A stretch of 64,000 bases of DNA from Fistularia commersonii (lineage: Eukaryota; Chordata; Actinopteri; Syngnathiformes; Fistulariidae), in assembly GCA_037954325.1 (NCBI GenBank), contig JBBMNZ010000040.1:507001-571000 (forward strand). Reading direction: 5' to 3'. The position numbers and the translations under genes were made by a program. A model generated the notes under the pieces. That model ran no database searches. It was given only the letters and a program-made list of their open reading frames with translations, and was not told the origin of the DNA. Shown piece after piece: positions 1-14,200 of the stretch (within the stretch, counting starts at the first letter, position 1; every line of letters begins with the position of its first letter).

Positions 1-2614
1 AGCTTTAGCCGAAACGCATCCACAATCAATCAAACATTAGCTCATCCACTCATTCACATGTTTGTGCCCTGGTACTCCGTGTCCGCGACCCCCCCCCCCC
101 CACCAAAACAAACTATCACACACATACACAAAGACACTCACACACACACACACACTGACACACATACACACATTAAGTCATCATAGTTGTCCTAATAATA
201 TTAGCCGAAATGCATCCACAACCAAACAAACATTAGCTCATCCACTCATTCACATGTGTGTGCCCAATGGTTCGCTTCTCCGCTCCACCGCTCCTCCGCT
301 CCTCCGCTCCTCCGCTCCTCCGCTCCTCCGCTATGGGCCCTGGTACTCCCGATCCGCCGGACTCAGGAGAATTATGGGACGTGCTTCTGCCCTCCATCCG
401 CTCCACAGCTCATCCGCTCCAGGCCCAGCTACCCCCTGTCCGCGCCCCCCCCCCCACCTAAACAAACTGTCACACACATATACACAATCGCACACACAAA
501 CACACACACAGATACACACACACAAGAACACACAAACACACAAACACACACACACACACACACCTTAAGTCATCATACCTGTGCTAATAGCTCCCAAACT
601 TCCCCGCCTCTGAGAGGAGAAACAATACCTCCGCTACTCCGCTCCTCCGCTCCTCCGCTTCTCAGCTCCACCGCTCCTCCGCTATGGGCCCTGGTACCTC
701 CCCCCACCTAAACACACTCACACACACACAAAAACACACAAACACACACACGCACACACACACACACACACACATACACAAACACACCTTAACTCATCAT
801 AGCTGTGCTAATAGCATTAGCCGAAACGCATCCACAACCAAACAAACATTAGCTCATCCACTCATTCACATGTGTGTGCCCAATGGTCCGGGAGCTCCAA
901 TCATACGTCCGGGTGATCTATATCTGGAGAAGGCTCACAGTGGCCGGTCTAAGGCGTCCTACTGCCCCCAAACTTCCCATCCTCTGCCTTTGAGAAGAGA
1001 AAAATTACCTCCGCTCCTCCATTCCTCCGCTCCACCGCTCTTCCGCGATGGGCCCTGGTACCCCCCCCCCACCTAAACAAACTCTCACACATACACACAC
1101 GAACACTCTGACACAGACACAAAAACAAACAAACACACATACACAGACACACACATACACACACCTTAACTCATCATAGCTGTGCTAATAGCATTAGCCG
1201 AAACGCATCCACAACCAAACAAACATTAGCTCATCCACTCATTCACATGTTTGTGCCCAATGGTCCGGCAGCTCCAATCATACGACCGGGGGATCTATGT
1301 CCGGAGAATATGAGCATGAGCCCGTCTAAGGGGTTCTTCTGCCCCCAAGCTTCCCCGCCTCTGAGAGAAGAAACATTACCTCCGCTCCTCTGCTCCTCCG
1401 CTTCTCAGCTCCACCGCTCCTCCGCTATGGGCCCTGGTACCCCCCCCCACCTAAACAAACTCTCACACATACACACACGAACACTCTGACACAGACACAA
1501 AAACAAACAAACACACATACACACACACACACACATACACACACCTTAACTCATCATAGCTGTGCTAATAGCATTAGCCGAAACGCATCCACAACCAAAC
1601 AAACATTAGCTCATCCACTCATTCACATGTGTGTGCCCAATGGTCCGGCAGCTCCAATCATACGACCGGGGGATCTATGTCCGGAGAATATGAGCATGAG
1701 CCCGTCTAAGGGGTTCTTCTGCCCCCAAGCTTTCCCGCCTCTGAGTGAAGAAACATTACCTCCGCTCCTCTGCTCCTCCGCTTCTCAGCTCCACCGCTCC
1801 TCCGCTATGGGCCCTGGTACTCTCCCCCCCCCCCCCCCCCCCACCTAAACAAACTCTCACACAAAATCACTCACACACACACAAAAACACACAAACACAC
1901 ACACATACACACACACCTTAACTCATCATAGCTGTGCTAATAGCATTAGCCAAAACGCATCCACAACCAAACAAACATTAGCTCATCCACTCATTCACAT
2001 GTGTGTGCCCTATGGTACTCCCTGTCCGCGACCCCCCCCCTCCACCAAAAGAGCCTCTCACACACACACACACACAAAGACACTCACACACACACAGACA
2101 CACATATACACTCATTCACACACCTTAAGTCTTCATAGCTGTGCTAATAGCTTTAGCCGAAACGCATCCACAACCAAACAAACATTAGCTCATCCACTCA
2201 TTCACATGTGTGTGCCCTGGTACTCCTTGTCCGTGACCCCCCCCCCCCCACCAAAACAAGCTATCACACACATACACAAACACACTCACACACACACACA
2301 CACTCACACACATACACACATTAAGTCATCATAGCTGTGCTAATAGCATTAGCCGAAATGCATCCACAACCAAACAAACATTAGCTCATCCACTCATTCA
2401 CATGTGTGTGCCCAATGGTCCGCTTCTCCGCTCCACCGCTCCTCCGCAATGGGCCCTGGTACTCCCAATCCGCCGGACTCAGGAGAATTACGGGACGTGC
2501 TCCATCCGCTCCACATCTCATCCACTCCAGGCCCAGCTACCCCCTGTCCGCGCCCCCCCCCCCACCTAAACAAACTGTCACACACATATACACAAACGCA
2601 CACACAAACACACA

Positions 2615-2647
<33 letters not shown>

Positions 2648-3990
2648 GAACACAAAAACACACAAACACACAAACACCCACACACACACACACCTTAAGT
2701 CATCATAGCTGTGCTAATAGCATTAGCCGAAACGCATCCACAACCAAAGAAACATTAGCTCATCCACTCATTCAAATGTATGTGCCCAAAGGTCCTGGAT
2801 CTCCGGTCATACGTCCGGGGCATCTATGTCCGGAGAAGGCTCACATTTGCCGGTCTAAGGGGTCCTGCTGCCCCCAAGCTTCCCCGCCTATGAGAAGAGA
2901 AATATAATATCGCTCCTCCGCTTCTCAACACCTCCGCTCCTCCGCTATTGGCCCTGGTACTCCCGATCCTGCAAACTCAGGAGAATTGCGAGAGGTGCTT
3001 CTGCTCTCCTCCACTCCTCCGCTTCTCCGCTCCTCCGCTTTTCCGCTTTGGGCCCTGGAACTCCCGAACCGCTGGATATAAGGGAATCACGGGCTGGGCT
3101 TATGCCCTCCTCTGCTCCTCAGCTCATCCGCTCGAGGCCCTGGTACTCCCTGTCCGCGACCCCCCCCCACCTAAACAAACTCTCACACACACACACAGAC
3201 ACACTCACACACACACACACACACATACACACACACCTTAACTCATCATAGCTGTGCTAATAGCATTAGCCGAAACGCATCCACAACCAAACAAACATTA
3301 GCTCTTCCACTCATTCACATGTGTGTGCCCAATGGTCTGGGAGCTCCAATCATACGTCCGGGGGATCTATGTCCGGAGAATGCTCAGATTAGCCCATCTA
3401 AGGGGTTCTGCTGCCCCCAAGCTTCCCCGCCTCTGAGTGGAGAAACAATACTTCCGCTACTCCGCTCCTCCGCTTCTCAGCTCCACCGCTCTTCCGCTAT
3501 GGGCCCTGGTACTCCCCCCCTCCACCTAAATAAACTCTCACACATACACACACAAGAACACACTCACACACACACATAAACACACAAAGACAAACACACA
3601 GCTCAGCTCCACCGCTCCTCCGCTTTGGGCCCCGGAATTCCCGAACCGCTTGAAATAAGCGAATCACGGGCCGGGCTTCTGCCCTCCTCCGCTCCTCAGC
3701 TCATCCGCTCTTGGCACTGGTACTCCCTGTCCGCGACCCCCCCCCCCCCACCAAAACAACATCACTCACACAAACACACAAAGACACTCACACACACACA
3801 GACACACACACACCTTAAGTCTTCATAGCTGTGCTAATAGCGTTAGCCGAAAAGCATCCACAACCAAACAAACATTAGCTCATCCAATCATTCACATGTA
3901 TGTACCAAGAGGTCCGGGAGCCCCGGTCATACGTCCGGGGGAGCTATGTCCATAGAAGGCTCATATTGGCCAGTCTAAGGGGTCCTGCTG
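1..3990. repeat. CA-type satellite, block A
   Basis: Tandem, irregular units marked by a box containing 'gctgtgctaatagcattag' near 800, 1,179, 1,559, 1,930, 2,137, 2,338, 2,706, 3,246 and 3,826. Spacing is often about 375 bp but ranges from about 200 to 580. A full unit has five parts in order: the box; a segment with 'cattcacatgtgtgtgccc' and 'ggccggtctaaggggtcc'; short GCTCCTCC octamer runs ending in 'gggccctggtactcc'; a poly-C run of 8 to 18; and a (CA)n run with T, G or A interruptions. Major (CA)n tracts are near 117-171, 470-567, 718-789, 1,083-1,166, 1,463-1,546, 2,059-2,123, 2,575-2,694, 3,182-3,237 and 3,537-3,600. Units differ by loss of the middle segment. I see no gene; the long open frames are products of the simple repeats. 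Confidence 0.9.
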
Positions 3991-6915
3991 CCCCAAAGCT
4001 TCCCCGCCTTTGAGAAGAGAAACATAACTCTGCTCCTCCGCTCGTCCGCTCCACCGCTTCTCCGTTCTTCCACTCATCCGCTCTGCCGCTGATCCGCTCT
4101 GGGCCTTAGTACTCCAGAACTGCTGGACATAAGCGAATCAGGCTCCAAGCCCTTTTACTGTCTATCTGCGGGACTCTGGCGAAATATGGACCGTGCTTCC
4201 CCTCTCCTCCGCTCCTCCGCTCCTCCGCTTCTCCGCTCCTCCGGTACTCCGCTCCTCCGCTCCTCCGCTCCTGGCCCTGGTACTCCTGAACTGCTGGACA
4301 TAAGCGATTCAGGCTCCAGACCCTGGTACTCCCCTTCCGCGGGACTCAAGCGAATTGTTGGCCGGGCTTCCGCTCACCTCCGCTCCTCCGCTCATCCGCT
4401 CATCCGCTCCTCCGCTCCTCCGCTCCTGGCCCTAGTACACCCGAACCGCTGGACATAAGCGAATCATTCTCCAGTTTCCTGGTACTCCCTCTCCGCGGGA
4501 TTTACGCGTATTATGGGCCGTGCTTCCGCTCTCCTCCGCTTCTCCGCTCCTCCGCTCTTCTGCTCATCTGCTCCTCCGCTCCCCCGCTCCAGGCCCTGGT
4601 ACTACCAATCCGCGGGACTTAGGCGAATTGTCGCCCGGGCTTCCACTCACCTCCGCTCCTCCGCTCCTCCGCTCCTCCGCTCCTCCGCTCTTCTGCTCAT
4701 CTGCTCCTCCGCTCCCCCGCTCCAGGCCCTGGTACTACCAATCCGCGGGACTTAGGCGAATTGTCGCCCGGGCTTCCACTCACCTCCACTCCTCTGCTCC
4801 TCCGCTAATCCGCTCCTCCGCTCATCCGCTCATCCGCTCCTCCGTTCCTCCGATCCTCCGCTCCGGCCCTGGTACTCCTGAATTGCTGAACATCATTAAA
4901 TCACGGTTAAGGCCCTGGTTCTCCCTTTCCGCGGGACTCAGGCGAATTGTCGGCCGGATTCCGCTCTCCTCAGCTCCTCCGCTCCTCGGCTCCTCCCTAC
5001 CTCCGCTCCTCCGCTCCTCCGCTTCTCCACTCCTCCGCTCCTCCGCTCCACCGCTCCTCCGCTCATCCACTCCGCTGCTCCTTCGCTCCGGCCCTTGTAC
5101 TCCTGAACTGCTGGACATAAGCGAATCAGGCTCTCGGCCCTGGTACTCCCTCTCCGCGGGACTTAGGCGAATTGTCGGCCGGGCTTCCGCTCTCCTCCGC
5201 TTCTCCTCTCATCCACTCCTCCGCACCTCCGCTCCGGGCCCTGGTACTCCTGAACTACTAGACATAAGCGTATCAGGCTCCAGGCCCTGGCACTCCCTTT
5301 CCGCGGGACTTAGGCGAATATTCGGCCGGGCTTTCGCTCACCTCCGCTCCTGCGCTCCTCCACTCTTCTGCTCCTCCGCTCTGGGCCCTGGTACTCCTGA
5401 ACTGCTTGCCATAAGCGAATCAGGCTCCAAGCCCTGGTACTCCCAATCCGCGGGACTAAGGCGAAATGTGGGCCGGGTTTCCGCTCTCCTCCGCTCCTCC
5501 GCTCCTCCACTCATCCGCCCCTCCGCTCCTCCGCTCCTCCGCACCTGGTCCTGGTACTCCTGAATTGCTGAACATCATTAAATCACGCTTATGGCCCTAG
5601 TACTCCCTCGCCGCGGGACTCAGGCATTTTGCCGGCAGGGCTTCCGCTCTCCTCAGCTCTTCCGCTCCTCCGCTCATCCGCTCCTCCGCTCCTCCGCTCC
5701 CCCGCTCTTGGCCCTGGTACTCCTGAACTGCTTGCCATAAGCGAATCAGGCTCCAGGCCCTGGTACTCCCAATCCGCGGGACTCAAGCGAAATGTGGGCC
5801 GGGCTTCCGCTCTCCTCCGCTCCTCCGCTCCTCCACTAATCCGCCCCTCCGCTCCTCCGCTCCTCCGCACCTGGCCCCGGTACTCCTGAGCTGCTGGACA
5901 TTTATAAATCACGCTTCTGGCCCTGGTACTCCCTCTTCGCGGGACTCAGGCGAATTGTCGGCCGGATTCCGCTCTCCTCCGCTCCTCCGCTCCACCGCTT
6001 TAAGGTTCTTCTGCTACTCCCCACCTCCGCTCCTCCGCTCATCCGCTCATCCGCTCATCCGCTCCTCCGCTCCTCCGATCCTCCGCTCCTGGCCCTGGTA
6101 CTCCTGAACTGCTAACATAAGCGAATCAGGCTCCAGGCCCTGGTACTCCCTTTCCGCGGGACTTAGGCGAATATTCGGCCGGGCTTTCGGTCATCTCCGC
6201 TCCTCCGCTCATCCGCTCATCCGCTCCTCCGCTCCTCCACTCCTCCGCTCCTCCGCTCTGGGCCCTGGTACTCCTGAACTGCTTGCCATAAGCGAATCAG
6301 GCTCCAGGCCCTGGTACTCCCAATCCGCCGGACTAAGGCGAAATGTGGGCCGGGTTTCCGCTCTCCTCCGCTCCTCCGCTCCTCCACTCATCCGCCCCTC
6401 CGCTCCTCCGCTCCTCCGCACCTGGTCCTGGTACTCCTGAATTGCTGAACATCATTAAATCACGCTTATGGCCCTGGTACTGCCTCTCCGCGGGACACAG
6501 GCGAATTGCCGGTAGGGCTTCCGCTCTCCTCAGCTCATACGCTCATCCGATCCCTTCCGCTCCTCCCCTCCTCCGCACTTCCGCTCCTCCGCTCCTCCGC
6601 TCCTCCGCTCCTCCGCTCCTCCACTCCTGGCCCTGGTACTCCTTAGCTGGTGGACCTAAGCGAAACAGGCTCCAGGCCCTTGTACTCCCAATCCGTTGGG
6701 CTTAGGCGAATTGTCGGACGGGCTTCCGCTCACCTCCACTCCTCCGCTCATCCGCTCCTCCGCTCCTCTGCTCCGGGCCCTGGTACTCCCGAACCGCTGG
6801 ACATAAGCGAATCACGTTACAGGCCCCGGTACTCCCTCTCCGCGGGACTTAGGCAAATATTTGGCCGGGCATCCGCTCTCCTCCGCTCCTCCGCTCCTCC
6901 GCTCCTCCGCTCCTC

Positions 6916-9100
6916 CGCTCCTCCGCTCCGGCCCTGGTACTCCTGAACTGCTGGACATGATTAAATCACGCTTCTTGTCCTGGTACTCCCTTTCAGCGGG
7001 ACTTAGGCGAATTGTCGGCCGGGCTTCCGCTCTCCTAAGCTTCTCCTCTCATCCGCTCCTCCGCACCTCCGCTCCAGGCCATGGTACTCCTGAACTGCTA
7101 GACATAAGCGAATCAGGCTCCAGGCCCTGGTACTCCCTTTCCGCGGGACATAGGCGAATATTCGGCCGGGCTTCCGCTCACCTCCGCTCCACCGCTCATC
7201 CGCTCCTCCGCTCCTCCGCACGTGGCCCTGGTACTCCTGAATTGCTGAACATCATTAAATCACGCTTTAGGCCCTGGTACTCCCTTTCCGCTGGACTCAG
7301 GCGAATTGCCGGCCGGCCTTCCGCTCTCCTCAGCTCATCCGCTCATCCGCTCCTCCGCTCCTCCGCTCCAGGCCCTGGTACTCCGAAACCACAGGACATA
7401 AGCGATTCAGGCTGAAGGCCCTGGTAATCCCCCTCCGCGGGACTCAGGCGAATTGTCGGCTGGGCTTCCGCTCTCTTCCGCTCCTCCGCTCCTCCGCTCC
7501 TCCGTTCCTCCGCTCCTCCGCTCCTGGACCTGGTACTCCTTAACTGCTGGACATAAGCGAATCAGGCTCCAGGCCCTAGTACTCCCTCTCCGCGGGACTT
7601 AGGCGAATTTTCGGCCGGATTCCGCTCTCCTCCGCTCCTCCGCTCCTCGGCTCCTCCCCACCTCCGCTCCTCCGCTCCTCCGCTTCTCCGCTCCTCCGCT
7701 CCTCCGCTCCACCGCTCCTCCGTTCCTCCACTCCTCCACTCCTCTGCTCCTTCACTCCGGCCCTTGTACTCCTGAACTGCTGGACATAAGCGAATCAGGC
7801 TCCAGGCCCTGGTACTCCCTCTCCGCGGGACTTAGGCGAATTGTTGCCCGGGCTTCCGCTCTCCTCCGCTTCTCCTCTCATCCACTCCTCCGCACCTCCG
7901 CTCCGGGCCCTGGTACTCCTGAACTGCTAGACATAAGCGAATCAGGCTCCAGGCCCTGGTACTCCCAATCCACGGGACTAAGGCGAAATGTGGGCCGGGT
8001 TTCCGCTCTCCTCCACTCCTCCGCTCCTCCACTAATCCGCCCCTCCGCTCCTCCGCTCCTCCGCACCAGGCCCCGGTGCTCTTGAGCTGCTGGACATCAT
8101 TAAATCACGCTTCTGGCCCAGGTACTCCCTCTCCGCGGGACTCAGGCGAATTGTCGGCTGGATTCCGCTCTCCTCCGCTCCTCCGCTCCTCCGCTCCACC
8201 GCTTAAATGTTCTTCTGCTCATCCGCTCCTCCGCTCCTCCGCTCCGGGCCCTGGTACTCCTGAGCTGCTGCACATAAGCGAATCAGGCTTAGGCCCTGGT
8301 ACTCCCTCTCCGCGGGACTTAGGCGAATTGTCGGCCGGGCTTCCGCTCTCCTTCGCTCCCCCGCTCCTCCGCTCCTCCGCTCCTCCGCTCCTCCGTTCTT
8401 CCGCTCCTCCGCTCCTCCGCTCCTCCGCTCCGGCCCTGGTACTCTTGAACTGCTGGACATAAGCGAATCAGGCTCCAGGTCCCGGTAATCCATCTCCGCG
8501 GGACTTGGGCAAATTGTGGGCCGGGCTTCCGCTCTCCTCAGCTCATCCGCTCCTCCGCTCCACCGCTTAAAGGTTCTTCTGCTCCTCCGCTCCTCCGCTC
8601 CTCTGCTCCGGGTCCTGGTACTCCTGAACTGCTGGACATAAGCAAATAAGACTCCAGGCCCTGGTACTCCCTCTCCGCGGGACTCAGGCGAATTGCCGGC
8701 AGGGCTTCCGCTCTCCTCCGCTCATCCGCTCCTCCGCTCCTCCGCTCCTCCTCTCCTCCGCTCCTCCGCTCCTCCGCTCCGGGCCCTGGTACTCCTGAAA
8801 TGCTGGACCTAAGCGAATCAAGCTCCAGGCCCTTGTACTCCCAATCCGCGGGACTTAGGCGAATATGCGGCCGGGTTTCCGCTCTCCTCCGCTCATCCGC
8901 TCCTCCGCTCTACCGCTTAAACGTTCTTCTGCTCATCCGCTCCTAAGCTCCGGGCCCTGGTACTCCTGAACTGCTAGACATAAGCGAATCAGGCTCCAGG
9001 CCCTGGTACTCCCTTTCCGCTGGACTCAGGCGAATTGTCGGCCGGGCTTCCGCTCACCTCCGCTCCTCCGCTCCTCCGCTCCTCCGCTCCTCCGCTCCCC
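6916..9100. repeat. Higher-order repeat copy 1 (2,185 bp)
   Basis: This 2,185-bp segment of the octamer satellite is followed directly by a second copy. Landmarks at 7,003, 7,832, 8,076 and 8,203 recur exactly 2,185 bp downstream, and by eye the two copies are the same base for base wherever I compared them. The segment holds many box A/B units with different sequence variants, so identity of the whole block means a block-level duplication rather than simple monomer similarity. The edges are uncertain by a few tens of bases because they lie in octamer runs. Confidence 0.9.
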
Positions 9101-11265
9101 CGCTCCTCCGCTCCGGCCCTGGTACTCCTGAACTGCTGGACATGATTAAATCACGCTTCTTGTCCTGGTACTCCCTTTCAGCGGGACTTAGGCGAATTGT
9201 CGGCCGGGCTTCCGCTCTCCTAAGCTTCTCCTCTCATCCGCTCCTCCGCACCTCCGCTCCAGGCCATGGTACTCCTGAACTGCTAGACATAAGCGAATCA
9301 GGCTCCAGGCCCTGGTACTCCCTTTCCGCGGGACATAGGCGAATATTCGGCCGGGCTTCCGCTCACCTCCGCTCCACCGCTCATCCGCTCCTCCGCTCCT
9401 CCGCACGTGGCCCTGGTACTCCTGAATTGCTGAACATCATTAAATCACGCTTTAGGCCCTGGTACTCCCTTTCCGCTGGACTCAGGCGAATTGCCGGCCG
9501 GCCTTCCGCTCTCCTCAGCTCATCCGCTCATCCGCTCCTCCGCTCCTCCGCTCCAGGCCCTGGTACTCCGAAACCACAGGACATAAGCGATTCAGGCTGA
9601 AGGCCCTGGTAATCCCCCTCCGCGGGACTCAGGCGAATTGTCGGCTGGGCTTCCGCTCTCTTCCGCTCCTCCGCTCCTCCGCTCCTCCGTTCCTCCGCTC
9701 CTCCGCTCCTGGACCTGGTACTCCTTAACTGCTGGACATAAGCGAATCAGGCTCCAGGCCCTAGTACTCCCTCTCCGCGGGACTTAGGCGAATTTTCGGC
9801 CGGATTCCGCTCTCCTCCGCTCCTCCGCTCCTCGGCTCCTCCCCACCTCCGCTCCTCCGCTCCTCCGCTTCTCCGCTCCTCCGCTCCTCCGCTCCACCGC
9901 TCCTCCGTTCCTCCACTCCTCCACTCCTCTGCTCCTTCACTCCGGCCCTTGTACTCCTGAACTGCTGGACATAAGCGAATCAGGCTCCAGGCCCTGGTAC
10001 TCCCTCTCCGCGGGACTTAGGCGAATTGTTGCCCGGGCTTCCGCTCTCCTCCGCTTCTCCTCTCATCCACTCCTCCGCACCTCCGCTCCGGGCCCTGGTA
10101 CTCCTGAACTGCTAGACATAAGCGAATCAGGCTCCAGGCCCTGGTACTCCCAATCCACGGGACTAAGGCGAAATGTGGGCCGGGTTTCCGCTCTCCTCCA
10201 CTCCTCCGCTCCTCCACTAATCCGCCCCTCCGCTCCTCCGCTCCTCCGCACCAGGCCCCGGTGCTCTTGAGCTGCTGGACATCATTAAATCACGCTTCTG
10301 GCCCAGGTACTCCCTCTCCGCGGGACTCAGGCGAATTGTCGGCTGGATTCCGCTCTCCTCCGCTCCTCCGCTCCTCCGCTCCACCGCTTAAATGTTCTTC
10401 TGCTCATCCGCTCCTCCGCTCCTCCGCTCCGGGCCCTGGTACTCCTGAGCTGCTGCACATAAGCGAATCAGGCTTAGGCCCTGGTACTCCCTCTCCGCGG
10501 GACTTAGGCGAATTGTCGGCCGGGCTTCCGCTCTCCTTCGCTCCCCCGCTCCTCCGCTCCTCCGCTCCTCCGCTCCTCCGTTCTTCCGCTCCTCCGCTCC
10601 TCCGCTCCTCCGCTCCGGCCCTGGTACTCTTGAACTGCTGGACATAAGCGAATCAGGCTCCAGGTCCCGGTAATCCATCTCCGCGGGACTTGGGCAAATT
10701 GTGGGCCGGGCTTCCGCTCTCCTCAGCTCATCCGCTCCTCCGCTCCACCGCTTAAAGGTTCTTCTGCTCCTCCGCTCCTCCGCTCCTCTGCTCCGGGTCC
10801 TGGTACTCCTGAACTGCTGGACATAAGCAAATAAGACTCCAGGCCCTGGTACTCCCTCTCCGCGGGACTCAGGCGAATTGCCGGCAGGGCTTCCGCTCTC
10901 CTCCGCTCATCCGCTCCTCCGCTCCTCCGCTCCTCCTCTCCTCCGCTCCTCCGCTCCTCCGCTCCGGGCCCTGGTACTCCTGAAATGCTGGACCTAAGCG
11001 AATCAAGCTCCAGGCCCTTGTACTCCCAATCCGCGGGACTTAGGCGAATATGCGGCCGGGTTTCCGCTCTCCTCCGCTCATCCGCTCCTCCGCTCTACCG
11101 CTTAAACGTTCTTCTGCTCATCCGCTCCTAAGCTCCGGGCCCTGGTACTCCTGAACTGCTAGACATAAGCGAATCAGGCTCCAGGCCCTGGTACTCCCTT
11201 TCCGCTGGACTCAGGCGAATTGTCGGCCGGGCTTCCGCTCACCTCCGCTCCTCCGCTCCTCCGCT
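9101..11265. repeat. Higher-order repeat copy 2
   Basis: Second copy of the preceding 2,185-bp block. The match ends near 11,265, where the following octamer run first differs (GCTCATCC instead of GCTCCTCC). The near-perfect match means either a very recent duplication or a duplication made by the assembly. Confidence 0.88.
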
Positions 11266-14200
11266 CATCCGCTCCTCCGCTCCTCCGCTCCTCCGCTCCT
11301 CTGCTCATCTGCTCCTCCGCTGCCCCGCTCCTGTCCCTGGTACTCCCTCTCCGCGGGACTCAGGCGAATTGTCGGCCGGGCTTCCGCTCTCCTCAGCTCA
11401 TCCGCTCCTCCGCTCCTCCGTTCCTCCGCACCTCCGCTCCAATTCCTGGTACTCCTGAACTGCTCGACATAAGCGAATCACGTTCCTGGCCCTGGTACTC
11501 CCTCTCCGCGGGACTTAGGCGAATTGTCGGCCTGCTTCCGCTCACCTCCGCTCCTCCGCTCCTCCGCTCCTCCGCTCCTCCACTCCTCCGCTCTTCTGCT
11601 CATCTGCTCCTCCGCTCCCCCGCTCCGGGCCCTAGTACTCCCAATCCGCGGGACTTAGGCGAATTGTCGGCCGGGCTTCCGCTCTCCTCCGCTTCTCCCC
11701 TCATCCGCTCCTCCGCTCCGGGCCCTGGTACTCCTGAACTGCTAGACATAAGCGAATCAGGCTCCAGGCCCTGGTACTCCCTTTCCGCGGGACTTAGGCG
11801 AATATTCGTCCGGGCAACCGCTCACCTCCGCTCCTCCGCTCATCCACTCCTCCGCTCCTCCACTCCTCCGCTCAGGGTCCTGGTACTCCCGAACTGCTTG
11901 CCATAAGCGAATCAGGCTCCAGGCCCTGGTACTCCCAATCCGCGGGACTCAGGCGAAACGTGGGCTAGGTTTCCGCTCTCCTCCACTCATCCGCCTCTCC
12001 GCTCCTCCGCTCCTCCGCCCCTGGCCCTGGTACTCCTGAATTGCTGAACATCATTAGATCACGCATATGGCCCTGGTACTCCCTCTCCGCGGGACTCAGG
12101 CGAATTCCCGGCCGGGCTTCCGCTCTTCTCAGCTCATCCGCTCATTCGCTCCTTCGCTCCTCCGCTCCTCCGCTCCTCCGCTCCGGGCCCTGGTACTCCG
12201 GAACCCCAGGACATAAGCGATTCAGGCTCCAGGCCCTGGTAATCGACTTACGCGGGACTCAGGCGAATTGTCGGCTGGGCTTCCGCTCTCTTCCGCTCCT
12301 CCGCTCCTCCGCTCCTCTGCTCCTCCGCTCCTCCGCTCCTCCGCTCTTCCGCTCCGGGCCCTGGTACTCCTGAACTGGTGGACATCATTAAATCACGCTT
12401 CTGGCCCTGGTACTCCCTTTGCGCGGGACTCAGGCGAATTTTCGGCCGGATTCCGCTCTCCTCCGCTCATCCGCTCCTCCGCTCTAACGCTTAAACGTTC
12501 TTCTGCTCATCCGCTCTTCCGCTCCTCCGCTCCAGGCCCTGGTACTCCTGAACTGCTAGACATAAGCGAATCAGGCTCCAGGCCCTGGTACTCCCTTTCC
12601 GCTGGACTCAGGCGAATTGTCGGCAAGGCTTCCGCTCTCCTCCGCTTCTCCTCTCATCCACCCCTCCGCACCTCCACTCCGGGCCCTGGTACTCCTGAAC
12701 CGCTAGACATAAGGGAAACACGTTCCTGGCCCTGGTACTCCCTCTCCGCGGGACTTGGGCAAATATTCGGCCGGGCTTCCGCTCTCCTCCGCTCCTCCGC
12801 TCCTCCGCTCCTGCCCTGGTACTCCTGAACTGCTGGACATCATTAAATCACGCTTCTGGCCCTGGTACTCCCTTTCCGCGGGACTCAGGCGAATAATCGG
12901 CCGGATTCAGCACTCCTCCGGTCCTCCGGTCCTCCGGTCCTCCGCTCCTCCGTTCCGGCCCTGGTACTCCTGAACTGCTGGACATAAGCGAATCAGGCTC
13001 CAGGCCCTGGTACTCCCTCTCCGCGGGACTAAGGCGAATTATCGGCCGGGTTTCCGCTCTCCTTCGCTTCTCCTCTCATCCGCTCCTCCGCTCCTCCGCA
13101 CCTGGCCCTGGTACTCCTTAATTGCTGAACATCATTAAATCACGCTTATAGTCCTGGTACTCCCTCTCCGCGGGACTTAGGCGAATTGTCGGCCGGGTTT
13201 CCGCTCTCCTCAGCTCATCCGCTCATTCGCTCCTTCGCTCCTCCGCTCCTCCGCTACTCCGCTCCTCCGCTCCGGGCCCTGGTACTCCGGAACCGCAGGA
13301 CATAAGCGATTCAGGCTCCAGGCCCTGGTAATCCCCTTCCGTGGGACTCAGGCGAATTGTCGGCTGGGCTTCCGCTCTCTTCCGCTCCTCCGCTCCTCCG
13401 CTCCTCTGCTCCTCCGCTCCTCCGCTCCTCCGCTCTTCCGCTCTTCCGCTCCGGGCCCTGGTACTCCTGAACTGCTGAACATCATAAAATCACGCTTCTG
13501 GCCCTGGTACTCCCTTTGCGCGGGACTCAGGCGAATTGTCGGCCGGATTCCGCTCTCGTCCGCTAATCCGCTCCTCCGCTCCACCACTTTAACGTTCTTC
13601 TGCTCATCCGTTCCTCCGCTCCTCCGCTCCGGGCCCTGGTACTCCTGAACTGCTAGACATAAGCGAATCAGGCTCCAGGCCCTGGTACTCCCTCTCCGCG
13701 GGACTTAGGCAAATATGCGGCCGGGTTTCCGCTCTCCTCCGCTCCTCCGCACCTCCGCTCCTCCGCTCCTCCGGCCCCGGTACTCCCGAACTGCTGGACA
13801 TCATTAAATCACGCTTCTGGCCCTGATACTCCCTTTCCGCGGGACTCAGGCGAATTGTCGGCCGGATTCAGCTCTCCTCCGGTCCTCCGGTCCTCCGGTC
13901 CTCCGGTCCTCCGCTCCTCCGCTCCTCCGCTCCTCCGTTCCGGCCCTGGTACTCCTGAACTGCTGGACATAAGCGAATCAGGCTCCAGGCCCTGGTACTC
14001 CCTCTCCGCGGGACTTAGGCGAATTGTCGGCCGGGTTTCCGCTCTCCTCCGCTTCTCCTCTCATCCGCTCCTCCGCTCCTCCGCACCTGGCCCTGGTACT
14101 CCTGAATTGCTGAACATCATTAAATCACGCTTATAGTCCTGATATTCCCTCCTCGCGGGACTTAGGCGAATTGTCGGCCAGGTTTCCGCTCTCCTCCGCT

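Noticed and set aside
4520..5563. 347-codon open frame and dozens of similar frames in the GC-rich array
   Set aside because: They are products of stop-free octamer repeats that read as the same octapeptide in any frame. There is no domain, no codon bias and no conserved start.
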